Shown piece after piece: positions 9,084 to 16,835 of a stretch of DNA of 64,000 bases. The position numbers and the translations under genes are program-made. This DNA is from Candidatus Peribacteria bacterium. Lineage in GTDB: Bacteria > Patescibacteriota > Gracilibacteria > Peribacterales > Peribacteraceae. The first letter of the stretch is position 1; each line of letters opens with the position of its first letter. Below the pieces are notes generated by a model. The model ran no database searches, had not been told where the DNA came from, and saw only the letters and a list, made by a program, of their open reading frames with translations. Location: positions 62,001 through 126,000 of the forward strand of contig JAHFJM010000001.1 in assembly GCA_023245935.1 (NCBI GenBank), given 5' to 3'.

Positions 9084-9587
9084 CATCACCGGCGACAACT
9101 CTTCGGAAACGGCATCGGTCTGCTTCTCCTCTTTCAGACGAATCATCACCTGACGGTAGTCCCCTTCTCCGATACTCTCGGTCGCGAGGTCGCTGAGCGC
9201 GGGAGTACTCGCAATATGCATGTGCACGATGCGGCGGAAGTACGGGCTCATCGGCGAGAGCGTGACACGGGTTCCCGTTCGACGAACGAAATCCGCCTTC
9301 GCCTCGGCGATCTTCTTCACTTTGTCTTCCTGCATCAGGCGGTAGCCGTCGGTATCGACCACGAGAAACGGTGCTCGTTCCATTTTCTCAAGTGATCGCA
9401 CCACGGATTTGAGGAGGTGTTGGATGGAATTCAGCGTTTCGCCATGCCAGCCGATGAGGCGACTCGGCTCCGGGCAGTCGACATTCACGCGCAGCACATC
9501 GCCGTCTTTCTTCACCGTAATCGACTCGAACGGAATCTGAAGGAAGGTGAGGAGCTTGCCGAGAGTGTCAATAATGACCTTGTCCAT
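9048..9587 (-). CDS. khpB: KH-R3H RNA-binding protein (Jag/KhpB family)
   Basis: A 179-residue cytoplasmic RNA-binding protein. A KH domain lies at about residues 30-105, with the GWHGETLNSIQHL segment carrying the GxxG-like turn. An R3H domain follows (about 110-165), with motifs PMSPYFRRIVHMHI and the S-x-G-x-G-x-x-R-x-V stretch. It lacks the N-terminal Jag-N domain, so it is the short form. In Firmicutes KhpB pairs with KhpA and affects division and cell-wall synthesis. Neither yidC nor rnpA is adjacent here, unlike the usual arrangement. Its 3' end overlaps the convergent 8469 gene. Confidence 0.88.
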   Translation of the reverse strand: MDKVIIDTLGKLLTFLQIPFESITVKKDGDVLRVNVDCPEPSRLIGWHGETLNSIQHLLKSVVRSLEKMERAPFLVVDTDGYRLMQEDKVKKIAEAKADFVRRTGTRVTLSPMSPYFRRIVHMHIASTPALSDLATESIGEGDYRQVMIRLKEEKQTDAVSEELSPVMSGDDGLENLDV

Positions 9588-9648
9588 GTGCGGAAGAGGA
9601 TAGAGAAAAGAGCGGGTAGTGGCTAGTGCTTCGAGACCGCATGAGCGG

Positions 9649-9771
9649 AGAAACCTCTCAAAAATCGCATGATGCGAGGAAACAAGCTGAAATTTTTTGA
9701 GATGTATTCCTATACTTCGAGAAAAATTTCAGCGCAGTTGACGAAGCAACATGCATTTTTCAGAGGTTTCT
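9649..9771. repeat. Large imperfect palindrome downstream of the RhuM/Doc gene
   Basis: Outer arms 9649-9671 and 9750-9771 are near-perfect reverse complements (AGAAACCTCT.. and ..AGAGGTTTCT). Inner arms 9686-9698 and 9721-9733 are complementary over 12 of 13 positions (GCTGAAATTTTTT / GAAAAATTTCAGC). The stop codon of the neighbouring minus-strand gene lies at the edge of the right arm, so the palindrome would form a long hairpin in its 3' UTR. It fills most of the 182-bp gap to khpB. Confidence 0.8.
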
Positions 9772-10762
9772 AACCGTGCACAAAATTCATGATGAGCTTA
9801 ATCATCAAATCCTTATGCTTCGGATTGCTCTCCGCAACGAGGAGGACGAGTGCGACGAGTGCATTGTCGTTGAACTTTCTCTCTCCATCGTAATCGCTCA
9901 TATACTTCGTCCGTGTGAGGTACACGATGAAGAGAAACGCCGCGATGCGCTTATTGCCATCGACGAAGGGATGATCCTTGATCATAAAATACAGAAGGTG
10001 TGCGGCTTTCCGCTCGATGGAATCGTAGAGCTCTTCGCCACCGAACGTTTGCTCGAGCGCACCGAGAATCCGCTGCACGGCATCGCCTTTCTCGCGACCG
10101 AAGAGCTCGCTCGCTTCGCGCCTGCGGAGCAAATTTTTTTTGAGTGCACGCACAATCGACTGGACGTCTTCATAGTCGAACCGGAACCGGCTCCCGCGCT
10201 GACTCTTCGGGGCAGTCAGTTCTTCGCGATCAAACTGATCCAGCATCGACCACGTATGCGCATAGTCCGTGATGACCTTCAGAAGCCCTTCCGACTCGTC
10301 TCCCGTGAGCTGCTTCCTCTCGATCGTCTGACGAATCAGGTTCACCGCGGCTTTGAGCTCATCATGACGAGCGCTCTCGAGCCTGCTCCTGTTGATCGTG
10401 TACCCCTTGAGCAAATGCTGCTTCAAGACCTGCGACGCCCAAATGCGGAACTGCGTCGCACGTTTCGAGTTCACGCGATATCCGATACTGAGAATCATAT
10501 CGAGACTGTACGTCTCCACTTCGCGCTTCACCGTCCTCTTCCCCTCTTTTCGAACTGTTTCCATTGTGGAAAGAGTTCCCTTCTTCTGAAGTTCGCCGTC
10601 GGCGAAGATATTCTTCACATGTTTGGATACGGCGGGGACATTCACTCCGAAGAGCGCGGCGATATCCTGTTGCGCAAGCCAAATAGTATCACCGTCAAGA
10701 TTCACGCTCAGCTTCATACGACCGTCCTTGGACTCGTAGATGATTAATTCGGAATTCTTCAT
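9770..10762 (-). CDS. RhuM-like protein with C-terminal Fic/Doc domain
   Basis: A 330-residue protein. The N-terminal half is of the RhuM / virulence-protein type (residues ~1-170, including TIWLAQQDIAALFGVN and ILSIGYRVNSKRATQFRIWA). The C-terminal half is a Fic-fold domain with the active-site loop HPFVDGNKR. The lysine in place of the canonical GNGR arginine matches Doc toxins, which phosphorylate rather than adenylylate in the known case. The start was set at MKNSEL because the upstream frame runs into a palindromic repeat. It is flanked by repeats on both sides, which hints at mobility. No antitoxin gene is adjacent. The substrate is unknown. Confidence 0.88.
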   Translation of the reverse strand: MKNSELIIYESKDGRMKLSVNLDGDTIWLAQQDIAALFGVNVPAVSKHVKNIFADGELQKKGTLSTMETVRKEGKRTVKREVETYSLDMILSIGYRVNSKRATQFRIWASQVLKQHLLKGYTINRSRLESARHDELKAAVNLIRQTIERKQLTGDESEGLLKVITDYAHTWSMLDQFDREELTAPKSQRGSRFRFDYEDVQSIVRALKKNLLRRREASELFGREKGDAVQRILGALEQTFGGEELYDSIERKAAHLLYFMIKDHPFVDGNKRIAAFLFIVYLTRTKYMSDYDGERKFNDNALVALVLLVAESNPKHKDLMIKLIMNFVHG

Positions 10763-10777
10763 ATGAGGATTGTAGCA

Positions 10778-10896
10778 GTCCTCACTCCGTCCTGCGGGAC
10801 ACCTCTCTCCGCTGAGGCGAAGAGAGGAAGATTCGTATTGAGAGAAGCATGAGTCACCCCTCTCCTGCCGAAGGAGAGGGGACGGGGGTGAGGATC
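10778..10896. repeat. Palindromic dispersed element, copy 2
   Basis: About 119 bp with complementary ends (GTCCTCAC / GTGAGGAT) and internal hairpins including CCGTCCTGCGGGAC and CCCTCTCC..GGAGAGGGG. It is nearly identical over most of its length to the copy at 38862 inside pabB. It sits 16 bp upstream of the RhuM/Doc start codon, next to the HU terminator. Confidence 0.88.
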
Positions 10897-10898
10897 GC

Positions 10899-10924
10899 AA
10901 AAAAAGACCCCCTTACGGAGGTCT
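10899..10924 (-). terminator. Rho-independent terminator of the HU gene
   Basis: On the minus strand GACCTCC-GTAA-GGGGGTC (10906-10924) is followed by seven T (complement of 10899-10905). It lies 29 bp after the HU stop codon. Confidence 0.85.
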
Positions 10925-10952
10925 CTTTTGATTGTAGAAATAACGGACTCGA

Positions 10953-11228
10953 TTAACGAACGGCATCCTTGAGTGTCTTGCCAGCCTTGAATGAAGGAAC
11001 CTTCATTGCAGGGATGGAGATCTTCTGTGTCGGGTTGCGTGGGTTCACACCCATGCGAGCCTGGCGCTTGCTGATGCGGAATGTACCGAAGCCGGTCACG
11101 GTGACGTTGTGACCCTTCTTGAGTTCTTTCGTGATCGTACCGATGAGCGCTGCGAGAGCGTCTGCAGAGGCACGCTTGGTGATGCCGGCGGCGTCTGCGA
11201 TCGCGGCGATCAGATCTTGCTTAGACAT
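10953..11228 (-). CDS. hup: HU family DNA-binding protein
   Basis: A 91-residue histone-like protein that bends and compacts DNA. The start MSKQDLIAAI matches the family. The helical dimerisation part (residues 1-45) is followed by the DNA-clasping beta arm with GFGTFRISKRQARMGVNPRNP and the conserved end VPSFKAGKTLKDAV. It is monocistronic, with its own promoter and terminator. HU and IHF subunits cannot be fully separated by eye, but the sequence fits HU well. Confidence 0.95.
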   Translation of the reverse strand: MSKQDLIAAIADAAGITKRASADALAALIGTITKELKKGHNVTVTGFGTFRISKRQARMGVNPRNPTQKISIPAMKVPSFKAGKTLKDAVR

Positions 11229-11260
11229 GCTAAGGGGGGAGGAAGAAATAAGATGAGCAA

Positions 11261-11288
11261 ATTGTACCAATGGAAATCGCAGCTGCAA
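11261..11288 (-). promoter_or_regulatory. sigma70-like promoter of the HU gene
   Basis: On the minus strand TTGCAG (11283-11288), 16-nt spacer, TACAAT (11261-11266). This predicts a short leader of about 25 nt with no clear Shine-Dalgarno sequence. Confidence 0.7.
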
Positions 11289-11578
11289 GCCAAAATTCAC
11301 TTGCAAACCACTTGATTTCCGCAAGGCATCGTGAAAATGGCTTCAGAAAGCCATTATTCATGAACACGGGCTGAGAACAGGGGGAAGAAAGAATACTGCT
11401 ATAAACGATGAAACAATGAATCGGTCAATGAAAATTGATGAAAATAAGCGGAGTGTTCTCAGTCACCACAGAACAATTTTTTCGTCTATAGCTCGAGGCT
11501 CTTTCACTTGAAACATCACTATAAGAAAGACTGCTCCTTTGACAAAACATCCTCCATCCCCGATCCTCTCTGCCAATC
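11289..11578. other. Intergenic region between HU and topA
   Basis: About 290 bp with no convincing gene. It contains an 8-bp perfect inverted repeat AATGGCTT-CAGA-AAGCCATT (about 11336-11355), an extended-10-like TGCTATAAAC near 11396, and TTGACA at 11537 without a good -10 partner. The topA promoter probably lies here. Confidence 0.5.
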
Positions 11579-14002
11579 ATGACCAAACATTTAGTCATCG
11601 TCGAAAGCCCGACCAAGGCGAAAACCATCAAGAAATTTTTGGGGAAAGACTATGTGCTGGAATCGAGCATGGGGCACATCCGCGATCTGCCGACGAGTGA
11701 AATCGGCATCGATACCGAACACGATTTCGAGCCGACGTACGTGATCCCGAAGGAGAAGGCGACGACCGTGAAGAACCTGAAAGCCGCGCTCAAGGAAGCC
11801 GATACGCTCTGGATCGCAACCGATGAAGATCGCGAAGGAGAGGCGATCGGTTGGCATCTTCTCGAAGCGCTCAAAGTGAAGAATCCGGAGAAAGTGAACC
11901 GCATCGTGTTCCACGAGATCACCGAGAGTGCGATCAAAGCCGCAATCGCAAACCCCAGAACGCTCGACTTCAAACTCGTACACGCACAGCAGGCGCGCAG
12001 AGTACTGGATCGTCTTGTTGGCTACACGCTCTCTCCATTTCTCTGGAAGAAAGTCTACCGCGGGCTCTCTGCGGGACGTGTGCAGTCGGTCGCCGTTCGC
12101 GTGATCGTGGATCGCGAGCGTGAGATTAAAGCGTTCAAAGCGGAAGAGTACTGGAGTATCGACGCTATCCTGAAAGGAGGAGCCCCGCACCAGTCGCCTG
12201 ATGGCTCCGGTGCAGGGCAAGGCGAAGAATTCACGGCAGGTCTGAAAGAAAAAAACGGTGAGGTGTTCGTTCCTCACTCGGAAGCGGAATCGTCCGCGGT
12301 CGTGAAAGACGTCACGGGTGCTCCGTTCTCTGTCACGAAGATCGACACGAAAGAACTGAAGAAAACTCCACCCGCTCCGTTCACGACATCGACGCTGCAG
12401 CAGGAAGCGGGACGCAAGCTCGGGTTCTCTCTCAGGCAAACGATGGTCGTCGCTCAGCAACTCTACGAAGGTGTCAGTCTCGGAAAAGGAGCAGGGTCTT
12501 CCGGTCTCATCACCTACATGCGTACCGACTCGGTGAACCTGAGTGAAAAAGCACTCTCGGATACGAAGGAAACGATTCAGAAGCTCTACGGACGCGAGTA
12601 CGTGCTCGCTGCTCCCCGCATCTACAAGACGAAAAGTAAAGGTGCGCAGGAAGCACACGAAGCCATCCGCCCGACGGAGGTGAGCCGCACACCGGCATCC
12701 CTCGCCGACGTTCTCGATGATCAACAGATGAAGCTCTACAGTCTGATCTGGAACCGAACGATGGCAACGCAGATGGCGGCTGCGGAACTGAAGCGCGTCG
12801 GTGCCGACATCACGGTGAAAGCTGAAAAGAACGTCTACATCTTCCGCGCAACGGGGCAGACCGTTCTCTTCGATGGATTCCTTCGCGTGTACTTCGAAGA
12901 CAAAGACGAGGACCAGATCGAGAAAGAGAAACAAGCCGGAGAAGCCGGCGACGGCGAAAAATTCCTCCCGGAATTAAAAGAGGGTGAGTCTCTGGAATGT
13001 TCGGACGTCATCCCCGAGCAACACTTCACGAAACCGCCGGCGAGATACACCGAAGCAAGTCTCGTGAAGAAACTGGAAGAGGAGGGGATCGGCAGACCGA
13101 GTACCTACGCTCCGACCATCTCAACGATCCAGCAACGCGGCTACGTGCGGAAAGAGGGGAAACAGCTCATTCCGGAAGACATCGCTTTCACGGTGACCGA
13201 TCTTCTCGTCACGCACTTCCCGGACATCGTGGATCTCAAGTTCACGGCGCACATGGAGCAGCGCCTCGACGATATCGCCGAAGGAACCGAGAAATGGGTG
13301 CCGTTCCTCCAAAGCTTCTGGAAGCCGTTTGAGAAACTTGTCGCAGAGAAAACGAAAGACATCAAGAAGGAAGATGTGATGAAAGACCGGAATCTCGGCA
13401 CTGACGATGCGACGGGTCTCCCGATCGTCGTGCGAACGGGGCGTTTCGGCGCGTACGTGCAGCTGGGGCTCTGGGACAAAGAGAAGAAGAGCAAGAAAGA
13501 CAAAGCGGAACAGAAAGGGAAATTGAAAGCTGCATCGCTCCTGAAAGGCATGTCAGTGGACACCGTCACGCTGGAAGAAGCGAAAGGACTTCTCTCGTTC
13601 CCGCGCACACTCGGGAAAGACGCAACGGGCGCCGTCATTGAACTGCACCTCGGACGATTCGGACCGTACCTGAAAATGGAGAGCGGCAGCGTATCGATTC
13701 CAAAAGACGTTTCACCTCTCTCCGTCGATCTCGCGATGGCACTGGGGTTCATCGCAAACAAAGCGCAGAAAGCAGCTTCAGCTCGCTCGCTTGGCATCGA
13801 TCCTGTCACCAAGAACGAAATGTTCCTGAAGGAAGGTCGCTTCGGACCCTACATCACCGACGGCACAACGAACGCCTCCGTCGGAAAGAAGTTCGATGCC
13901 GCGACGCTGACGAGTGACGATGCAATCGAGATCCTCAAGAAAAAACGCGCGGCTCCTCCGAGCAAGTGGAAGGGGAGAGGAGGGTGGAAGAAGAAAAGCT
14001 AG
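11579..14002 (+). CDS. topA: DNA topoisomerase I (type IA)
   Basis: An 807-residue enzyme that relaxes negative supercoils through a 5'-phosphotyrosine intermediate. The TOPRIM domain (residues ~1-120) shows VIVESPTKAKTI and the acidic DEDREGEAIGWHL motif. The central clamp contains the catalytic-tyrosine region SGLITYMRTDSVNLS (Tyr ~315) and EAHEAIRPT. The C-terminus carries repeats GRFGAYVQLG, GRFGPYLKM and GRFGPYITDG instead of the zinc ribbons of E. coli TopA. A palindrome-encoded extra loop (12182-12217) interrupts the sequence after ILKGG. Transcription probably ends at the hairpin at 14120. Confidence 0.97.
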   Translation: MTKHLVIVESPTKAKTIKKFLGKDYVLESSMGHIRDLPTSEIGIDTEHDFEPTYVIPKEKATTVKNLKAALKEADTLWIATDEDREGEAIGWHLLEALKVKNPEKVNRIVFHEITESAIKAAIANPRTLDFKLVHAQQARRVLDRLVGYTLSPFLWKKVYRGLSAGRVQSVAVRVIVDREREIKAFKAEEYWSIDAILKGGAPHQSPDGSGAGQGEEFTAGLKEKNGEVFVPHSEAESSAVVKDVTGAPFSVTKIDTKELKKTPPAPFTTSTLQQEAGRKLGFSLRQTMVVAQQLYEGVSLGKGAGSSGLITYMRTDSVNLSEKALSDTKETIQKLYGREYVLAAPRIYKTKSKGAQEAHEAIRPTEVSRTPASLADVLDDQQMKLYSLIWNRTMATQMAAAELKRVGADITVKAEKNVYIFRATGQTVLFDGFLRVYFEDKDEDQIEKEKQAGEAGDGEKFLPELKEGESLECSDVIPEQHFTKPPARYTEASLVKKLEEEGIGRPSTYAPTISTIQQRGYVRKEGKQLIPEDIAFTVTDLLVTHFPDIVDLKFTAHMEQRLDDIAEGTEKWVPFLQSFWKPFEKLVAEKTKDIKKEDVMKDRNLGTDDATGLPIVVRTGRFGAYVQLGLWDKEKKSKKDKAEQKGKLKAASLLKGMSVDTVTLEEAKGLLSFPRTLGKDATGAVIELHLGRFGPYLKMESGSVSIPKDVSPLSVDLAMALGFIANKAQKAASARSLGIDPVTKNEMFLKEGRFGPYITDGTTNASVGKKFDAATLTSDDAIEILKKKRAAPPSKWKGRGGWKKKS
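12182..12217. repeat. Palindromic insert within topA
   Basis: GCCCCGCACC and GGTGCAGGGC form a near-perfect stem around a ~16-nt loop, in frame in topA at a point where the family normally has a short variable loop. It encodes a Gly/Pro/Ser-rich segment. No second copy was found in the window. Confidence 0.5.
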
Positions 14003-14009
14003 AGAGGAA

Positions 14010-14085
14010 TGGCAGGCGCGGTAGGGATCGAACCTACGACCCCAGGTTTTGGAGACCTGTGCTCTACCAACTGAGCTACGCGCCT
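14010..14085 (-). tRNA. tRNA-Trp (CCA anticodon)
   Basis: The minus strand folds into a full cloverleaf with acceptor AGGCGCG/CGCGCCT, D-arm AGCTCAGTTGGTAGAGC, anticodon stem CAGGT/ACCTG around CTCCAAA (anticodon CCA), and T-arm GTAGGTTCGATCCCTAC. The 3' CCA is encoded (14010-14012). It is convergent with topA, 7 bp after the topA stop. Confidence 0.97.
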
Positions 14086-14119
14086 AGAGCCGTGAGCATA
14101 GTATCGCATACTCTTGCGA

Positions 14120-14148
14120 GGCACCATGTGAGGTGCCCTGTGTTTTTT
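14120..14148 (+). terminator. Probable terminator after topA
   Basis: GGCACC (14120-14125) and GGTGCC (14132-14137) form a 6-bp stem followed by CTGTG and six T. It is short but well placed downstream of topA. The T-run overlaps the -35 box of the next promoter. Confidence 0.5.
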
Positions 14149-14176
14149 GACAATTTTTATGAGAGGGAAATACTGA
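14147..14176 (+). promoter_or_regulatory. sigma70-like promoter of the 14181 small gene
   Basis: TTGACA (14147-14152), 18-nt spacer, TACTGA (14171-14176). The ATG at 14181 is 4 nt after the -10 box, so any transcript would be nearly or fully leaderless. Confidence 0.55.
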
Positions 14177-14180
14177 TGTC

Positions 14181-14510
14181 ATGCTGCAAAACCAACCTCA
14201 TCAATTTCATCCCGATGATGATCATGATTCCGAAAGAAAACTTCGAGCATGCATCGGCACAATCAATAAACAGATCTCCGTTCGAGCCGCTCCGGACATG
14301 AACAGGGTAGTGGTTGAAGACCTCCTCAGAAAATACGGCGGTCACTTGGTCTATCTGGCAACCGAGAATTTAAACGCACAAAAGATCAACCATCCGCTTG
14401 CAACCATTGTCTGCGACCTCGCAGGCGACAGGCTACTCACTGACGAGAGCTCTGTAGACCTGAGCAGCGATAATGCCACCGATAATGGGACCGAGAACGT
14501 AGGCAAGTGA
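14181..14510 (+). CDS. Small hypothetical protein
   Basis: A 109-residue reading frame with an acidic/His-rich start (HPDDDHDSERK) and a helical core around MNRVVVEDLLRKYGG. No family recognised and no membrane segment. Its last 78 bp overlap the 3' end of the convergent aquaporin gene. A perfect TTGACA box just upstream supports expression, but its reality depends on conservation. It could instead be a non-coding transcript. Confidence 0.45.
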   Translation: MLQNQPHQFHPDDDHDSERKLRACIGTINKQISVRAAPDMNRVVVEDLLRKYGGHLVYLATENLNAQKINHPLATIVCDLAGDRLLTDESSVDLSSDNATDNGTENVGK

Positions 14511-15026
14511 GAGTGAACCGATACCGAGCGCAACTGCGGGATTCAGGACACCGTTCGATTGAACGGATGCAGCGAGTGCGCCGAGCGCGAGTGCCGTACC
14601 GATCGTCAGGCCCGATGCATCGTGCGGTGCTTTCCCGTACACAACGGAAGAAACTGCAAGCACAAGAATCGCGGCACCGATCGCTTCGGCGGCAAGAATA
14701 GGCATCGATGTTCCTGCAGTGATCGTGAGAGATGTTCCGAGCAAGCCTTTCCCGAAGAACAGCGCAAGCCCGCCGCCGATCAGCTGAAAGAGAACGTAGA
14801 ACCCCGCTTCTTTCCATGAAATTTTATTGATGCTCGCAAGTGCGATCGTGACCGCAGGATTGACGTGTGCACCGCTAATGCCTCCGAGCATGTAGACGAT
14901 CAGACCAAGCGTGAGACCTGCAATGATCGGTGTCGGAACCGGAAAATGTGCACCGATCGAGAGATGCACGAGGAACGCGAGGAGGAATGTACCGAGAAGT
15001 TCAGAAAAACAGTGACGGAGGTTCAT
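14433..15026 (-). CDS. MIP family channel (aquaporin / glycerol facilitator)
   Basis: About 197 residues from MNLRHC, with six hydrophobic segments arranged as an inverted repeat. Both pore loops are present: GGISGAHVNPAVT (first NPA) and NGVLNPAVALG (second NPA). The family passively transports water or small neutral solutes across the inner membrane. The start was placed at 15026, where the homologous N-terminus begins, rather than at the longer frame to 15068. Solute selectivity cannot be assigned confidently. Confidence 0.92.
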   Translation of the reverse strand: MNLRHCFSELLGTFLLAFLVHLSIGAHFPVPTPIIAGLTLGLIVYMLGGISGAHVNPAVTIALASINKISWKEAGFYVLFQLIGGGLALFFGKGLLGTSLTITAGTSMPILAAEAIGAAILVLAVSSVVYGKAPHDASGLTIGTALALGALAASVQSNGVLNPAVALGIGSLSLAYVLGPIIGGIIAAQVYRALVSE

Positions 15027-15127
15027 GAGAGGGGAGGGGAAACGTGCGTATCGTACTGAAGAGTGCACCGAAACCTCAATGCCGATTCCGGCTTCTCACT
15101 CTCCCTGTCAATCGGTATCGTCTGTGT

Positions 15128-15949
15128 ATGGCATTCGATTTCTTCTCAAAGAATGGCGAAATTCTAGCAATGGCAGAAGCGAGTATTCCACTTTCGAACA
15201 TCGAGTATGCGTACGGATTCGGCGTCTACGAAACAATACGCGTCGTCCACGGGAAAAGTATTTTTCTTCAGGAACATCTGAGGAGACTCCTGAAATCTGC
15301 AGAGACAATCGAACTCGCTCATGCACTGACAGAAGAGAACATAGGCGAATGGATCGGTGCACTGCTTCGGAAAATCAATGCCGATACGTGCAATCTGAAA
15401 CTGCTTCTGATCGGCGGCAGAACGTCTGAGCAAGCGACACTCTGGATCCTGCCGCTCGCACCGCTGTTTCCGGACAAAAAACTGTTCCGCGACGGAATTT
15501 CGGTTGTCACGATGCAGCATGAACGATTTCTTCCGCACGCGAAAACGCTCAATATGCTCCCGAGTTATCTTTTCTACAGGAAAGCAAAAGAGGCGGGATG
15601 TTACGATGCGCTGCTCGTTGACCGAAACGGAAATCTCACAGAGGGAACGCGCACGAACCTGCTTGCGATGAAAAACAGAACCATTCTTTCTCCGCCGACG
15701 AAAGACATTCTGGAGGGCGTGATGCGTGCGAATGTTCTGAGCATTGCAAAGAAAAACGGCTATGAATTCCGTGAAGAACATATCCCCCTCAACGATATCC
15801 AAAGTTACGACGGATTGTTTCTGACGAGTACCTCAAGCAAGATTCTGCCGATCAGTCGTATCGACGGTACGACCATCGGAATTCCGGAAGCGCTGAAAGA
15901 ACTGATGAACGTTTTCGATGCGTATCTGGAGACGATCTATGCGCAGTAA
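15128..15949 (+). CDS. Class IV PLP-dependent aminotransferase / 4-amino-4-deoxychorismate lyase-like
   Basis: A 273-residue fold-type IV PLP enzyme. Family signatures include IEYAYGFGVYETIRV, the presumed PLP lysine in AKTLNMLPSYLFYRKAKEAG, and DALLVDRNGNLTEGTRTN. Such enzymes are branched-chain aminotransferases (IlvE), D-amino-acid transaminases or 4-amino-4-deoxychorismate lyases (PabC). Because pabA and pabB occur at 38-40 kb, PabC is plausible, but by eye the subtype is open. It overlaps the following M23 peptidase gene by about 11 bp, which suggests cotranscription. Confidence 0.88.
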   Translation: MAFDFFSKNGEILAMAEASIPLSNIEYAYGFGVYETIRVVHGKSIFLQEHLRRLLKSAETIELAHALTEENIGEWIGALLRKINADTCNLKLLLIGGRTSEQATLWILPLAPLFPDKKLFRDGISVVTMQHERFLPHAKTLNMLPSYLFYRKAKEAGCYDALLVDRNGNLTEGTRTNLLAMKNRTILSPPTKDILEGVMRANVLSIAKKNGYEFREEHIPLNDIQSYDGLFLTSTSSKILPISRIDGTTIGIPEALKELMNVFDAYLETIYAQ

Positions 15950-16835
15950 GGAGCCTGGAGTAGACTTCTCGCCAATGGAAATACGCATCCACATCCCGCG
16001 ACCGATGCTTATGATCACGGCTGCCACACTGGTCGTGCTCTGGTACACCGGCATTCTCGAAATCCACTGGCCGGGAGGCCCGCTTCGGGGCGATGTCATT
16101 GGAGGAGAGACCCCCGCAGCGGTCATCACGGATGCACGCAAGGACATCAATCGGCAGCAGGTGACGCAGGCGGTGCTCGCGCAGCGCGAGGAAATTCTCC
16201 GCTACAACGTCGAGGTACTCGAACGCGAAGCACTGAAGACGAACACACCGGAAGACATCGAGAGACTCAGAGAGGCGAGAACTGTTCTCCTTAGTGTCAT
16301 CAAAGATCGTGATCAATCCGAGAAACTGTTGCTCCTGTCACTGCAGCAACTGTGGGACGCGGAGGGAACGTTGTACCGAAGCGATGGCATGCTCGGTGAC
16401 CGTGTGCTCCTATGGCCTGTGAAGCCGCTCCTCGGACTCTCCGCAACATTTGAGGATGCTGCGTATGAGAAACGTTTCGGCTTCCCGCACCACGCAATCG
16501 ATATCCCGACGGATCAGGGGACGGAAATTAAAGCGCCCGCTGCAGGCGTCGTTCTGAAAGTCGCACTGAACGGTCTCGGGTACAGCTACATTGTTCTGGA
16601 GCATGAGAATGGCTTACAGACAATCTTCGGTCACATCACCGATGCAACGGTGAAGACCGGAGACACGGTGCAGGCAGGAGAAGTCATCGGTCACTCCGGA
16701 GGCGAGCCGGGAACGCTTGGTGCGGGGCTTACGACCACCGGTCCGCACCTGCACTTCGCAGTTCGAAAAGACGGTGTGCTCGTCGATCCGATGCAGTTTC
16801 TGTCTCGCACAGCCATTCCGCATGAGGTTCAGTGA
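15939..16835 (+). CDS. Membrane-anchored M23 (LytM) peptidase
   Basis: About 298 residues. A single N-terminal membrane segment (around residues 22-40) is followed by a helical stalk (~65-150) and a C-terminal M23 domain (~165-290) with the metal-binding pattern HHAIDIP and the GPHLHF motif. Both zinc-ligand motifs are intact, so an active peptidoglycan endopeptidase is likely; inactive members usually lose them. Start candidates are 15939 and 15975. Its end overlaps the convergent dGTPase gene by 7 bp. Confidence 0.88.
   Translation: MRSKEPGVDFSPMEIRIHIPRPMLMITAATLVVLWYTGILEIHWPGGPLRGDVIGGETPAAVITDARKDINRQQVTQAVLAQREEILRYNVEVLEREALKTNTPEDIERLREARTVLLSVIKDRDQSEKLLLLSLQQLWDAEGTLYRSDGMLGDRVLLWPVKPLLGLSATFEDAAYEKRFGFPHHAIDIPTDQGTEIKAPAAGVVLKVALNGLGYSYIVLEHENGLQTIFGHITDATVKTGDTVQAGEVIGHSGGEPGTLGAGLTTTGPHLHFAVRKDGVLVDPMQFLSRTAIPHEVQ

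Noticed and set aside
10763..10900. N-terminal extension of the RhuM/Doc gene to 10900
   Set aside because: The extra 46 codons are read through the palindromic repeat and resemble the peptide encoded by the same repeat inside pabB, not the family N-terminus.
11591..12934. 447-codon minus-strand frame inside topA
   Set aside because: Antisense shadow of a gene with intact catalytic motifs; the product is Arg/Phe/His-rich without any domain.
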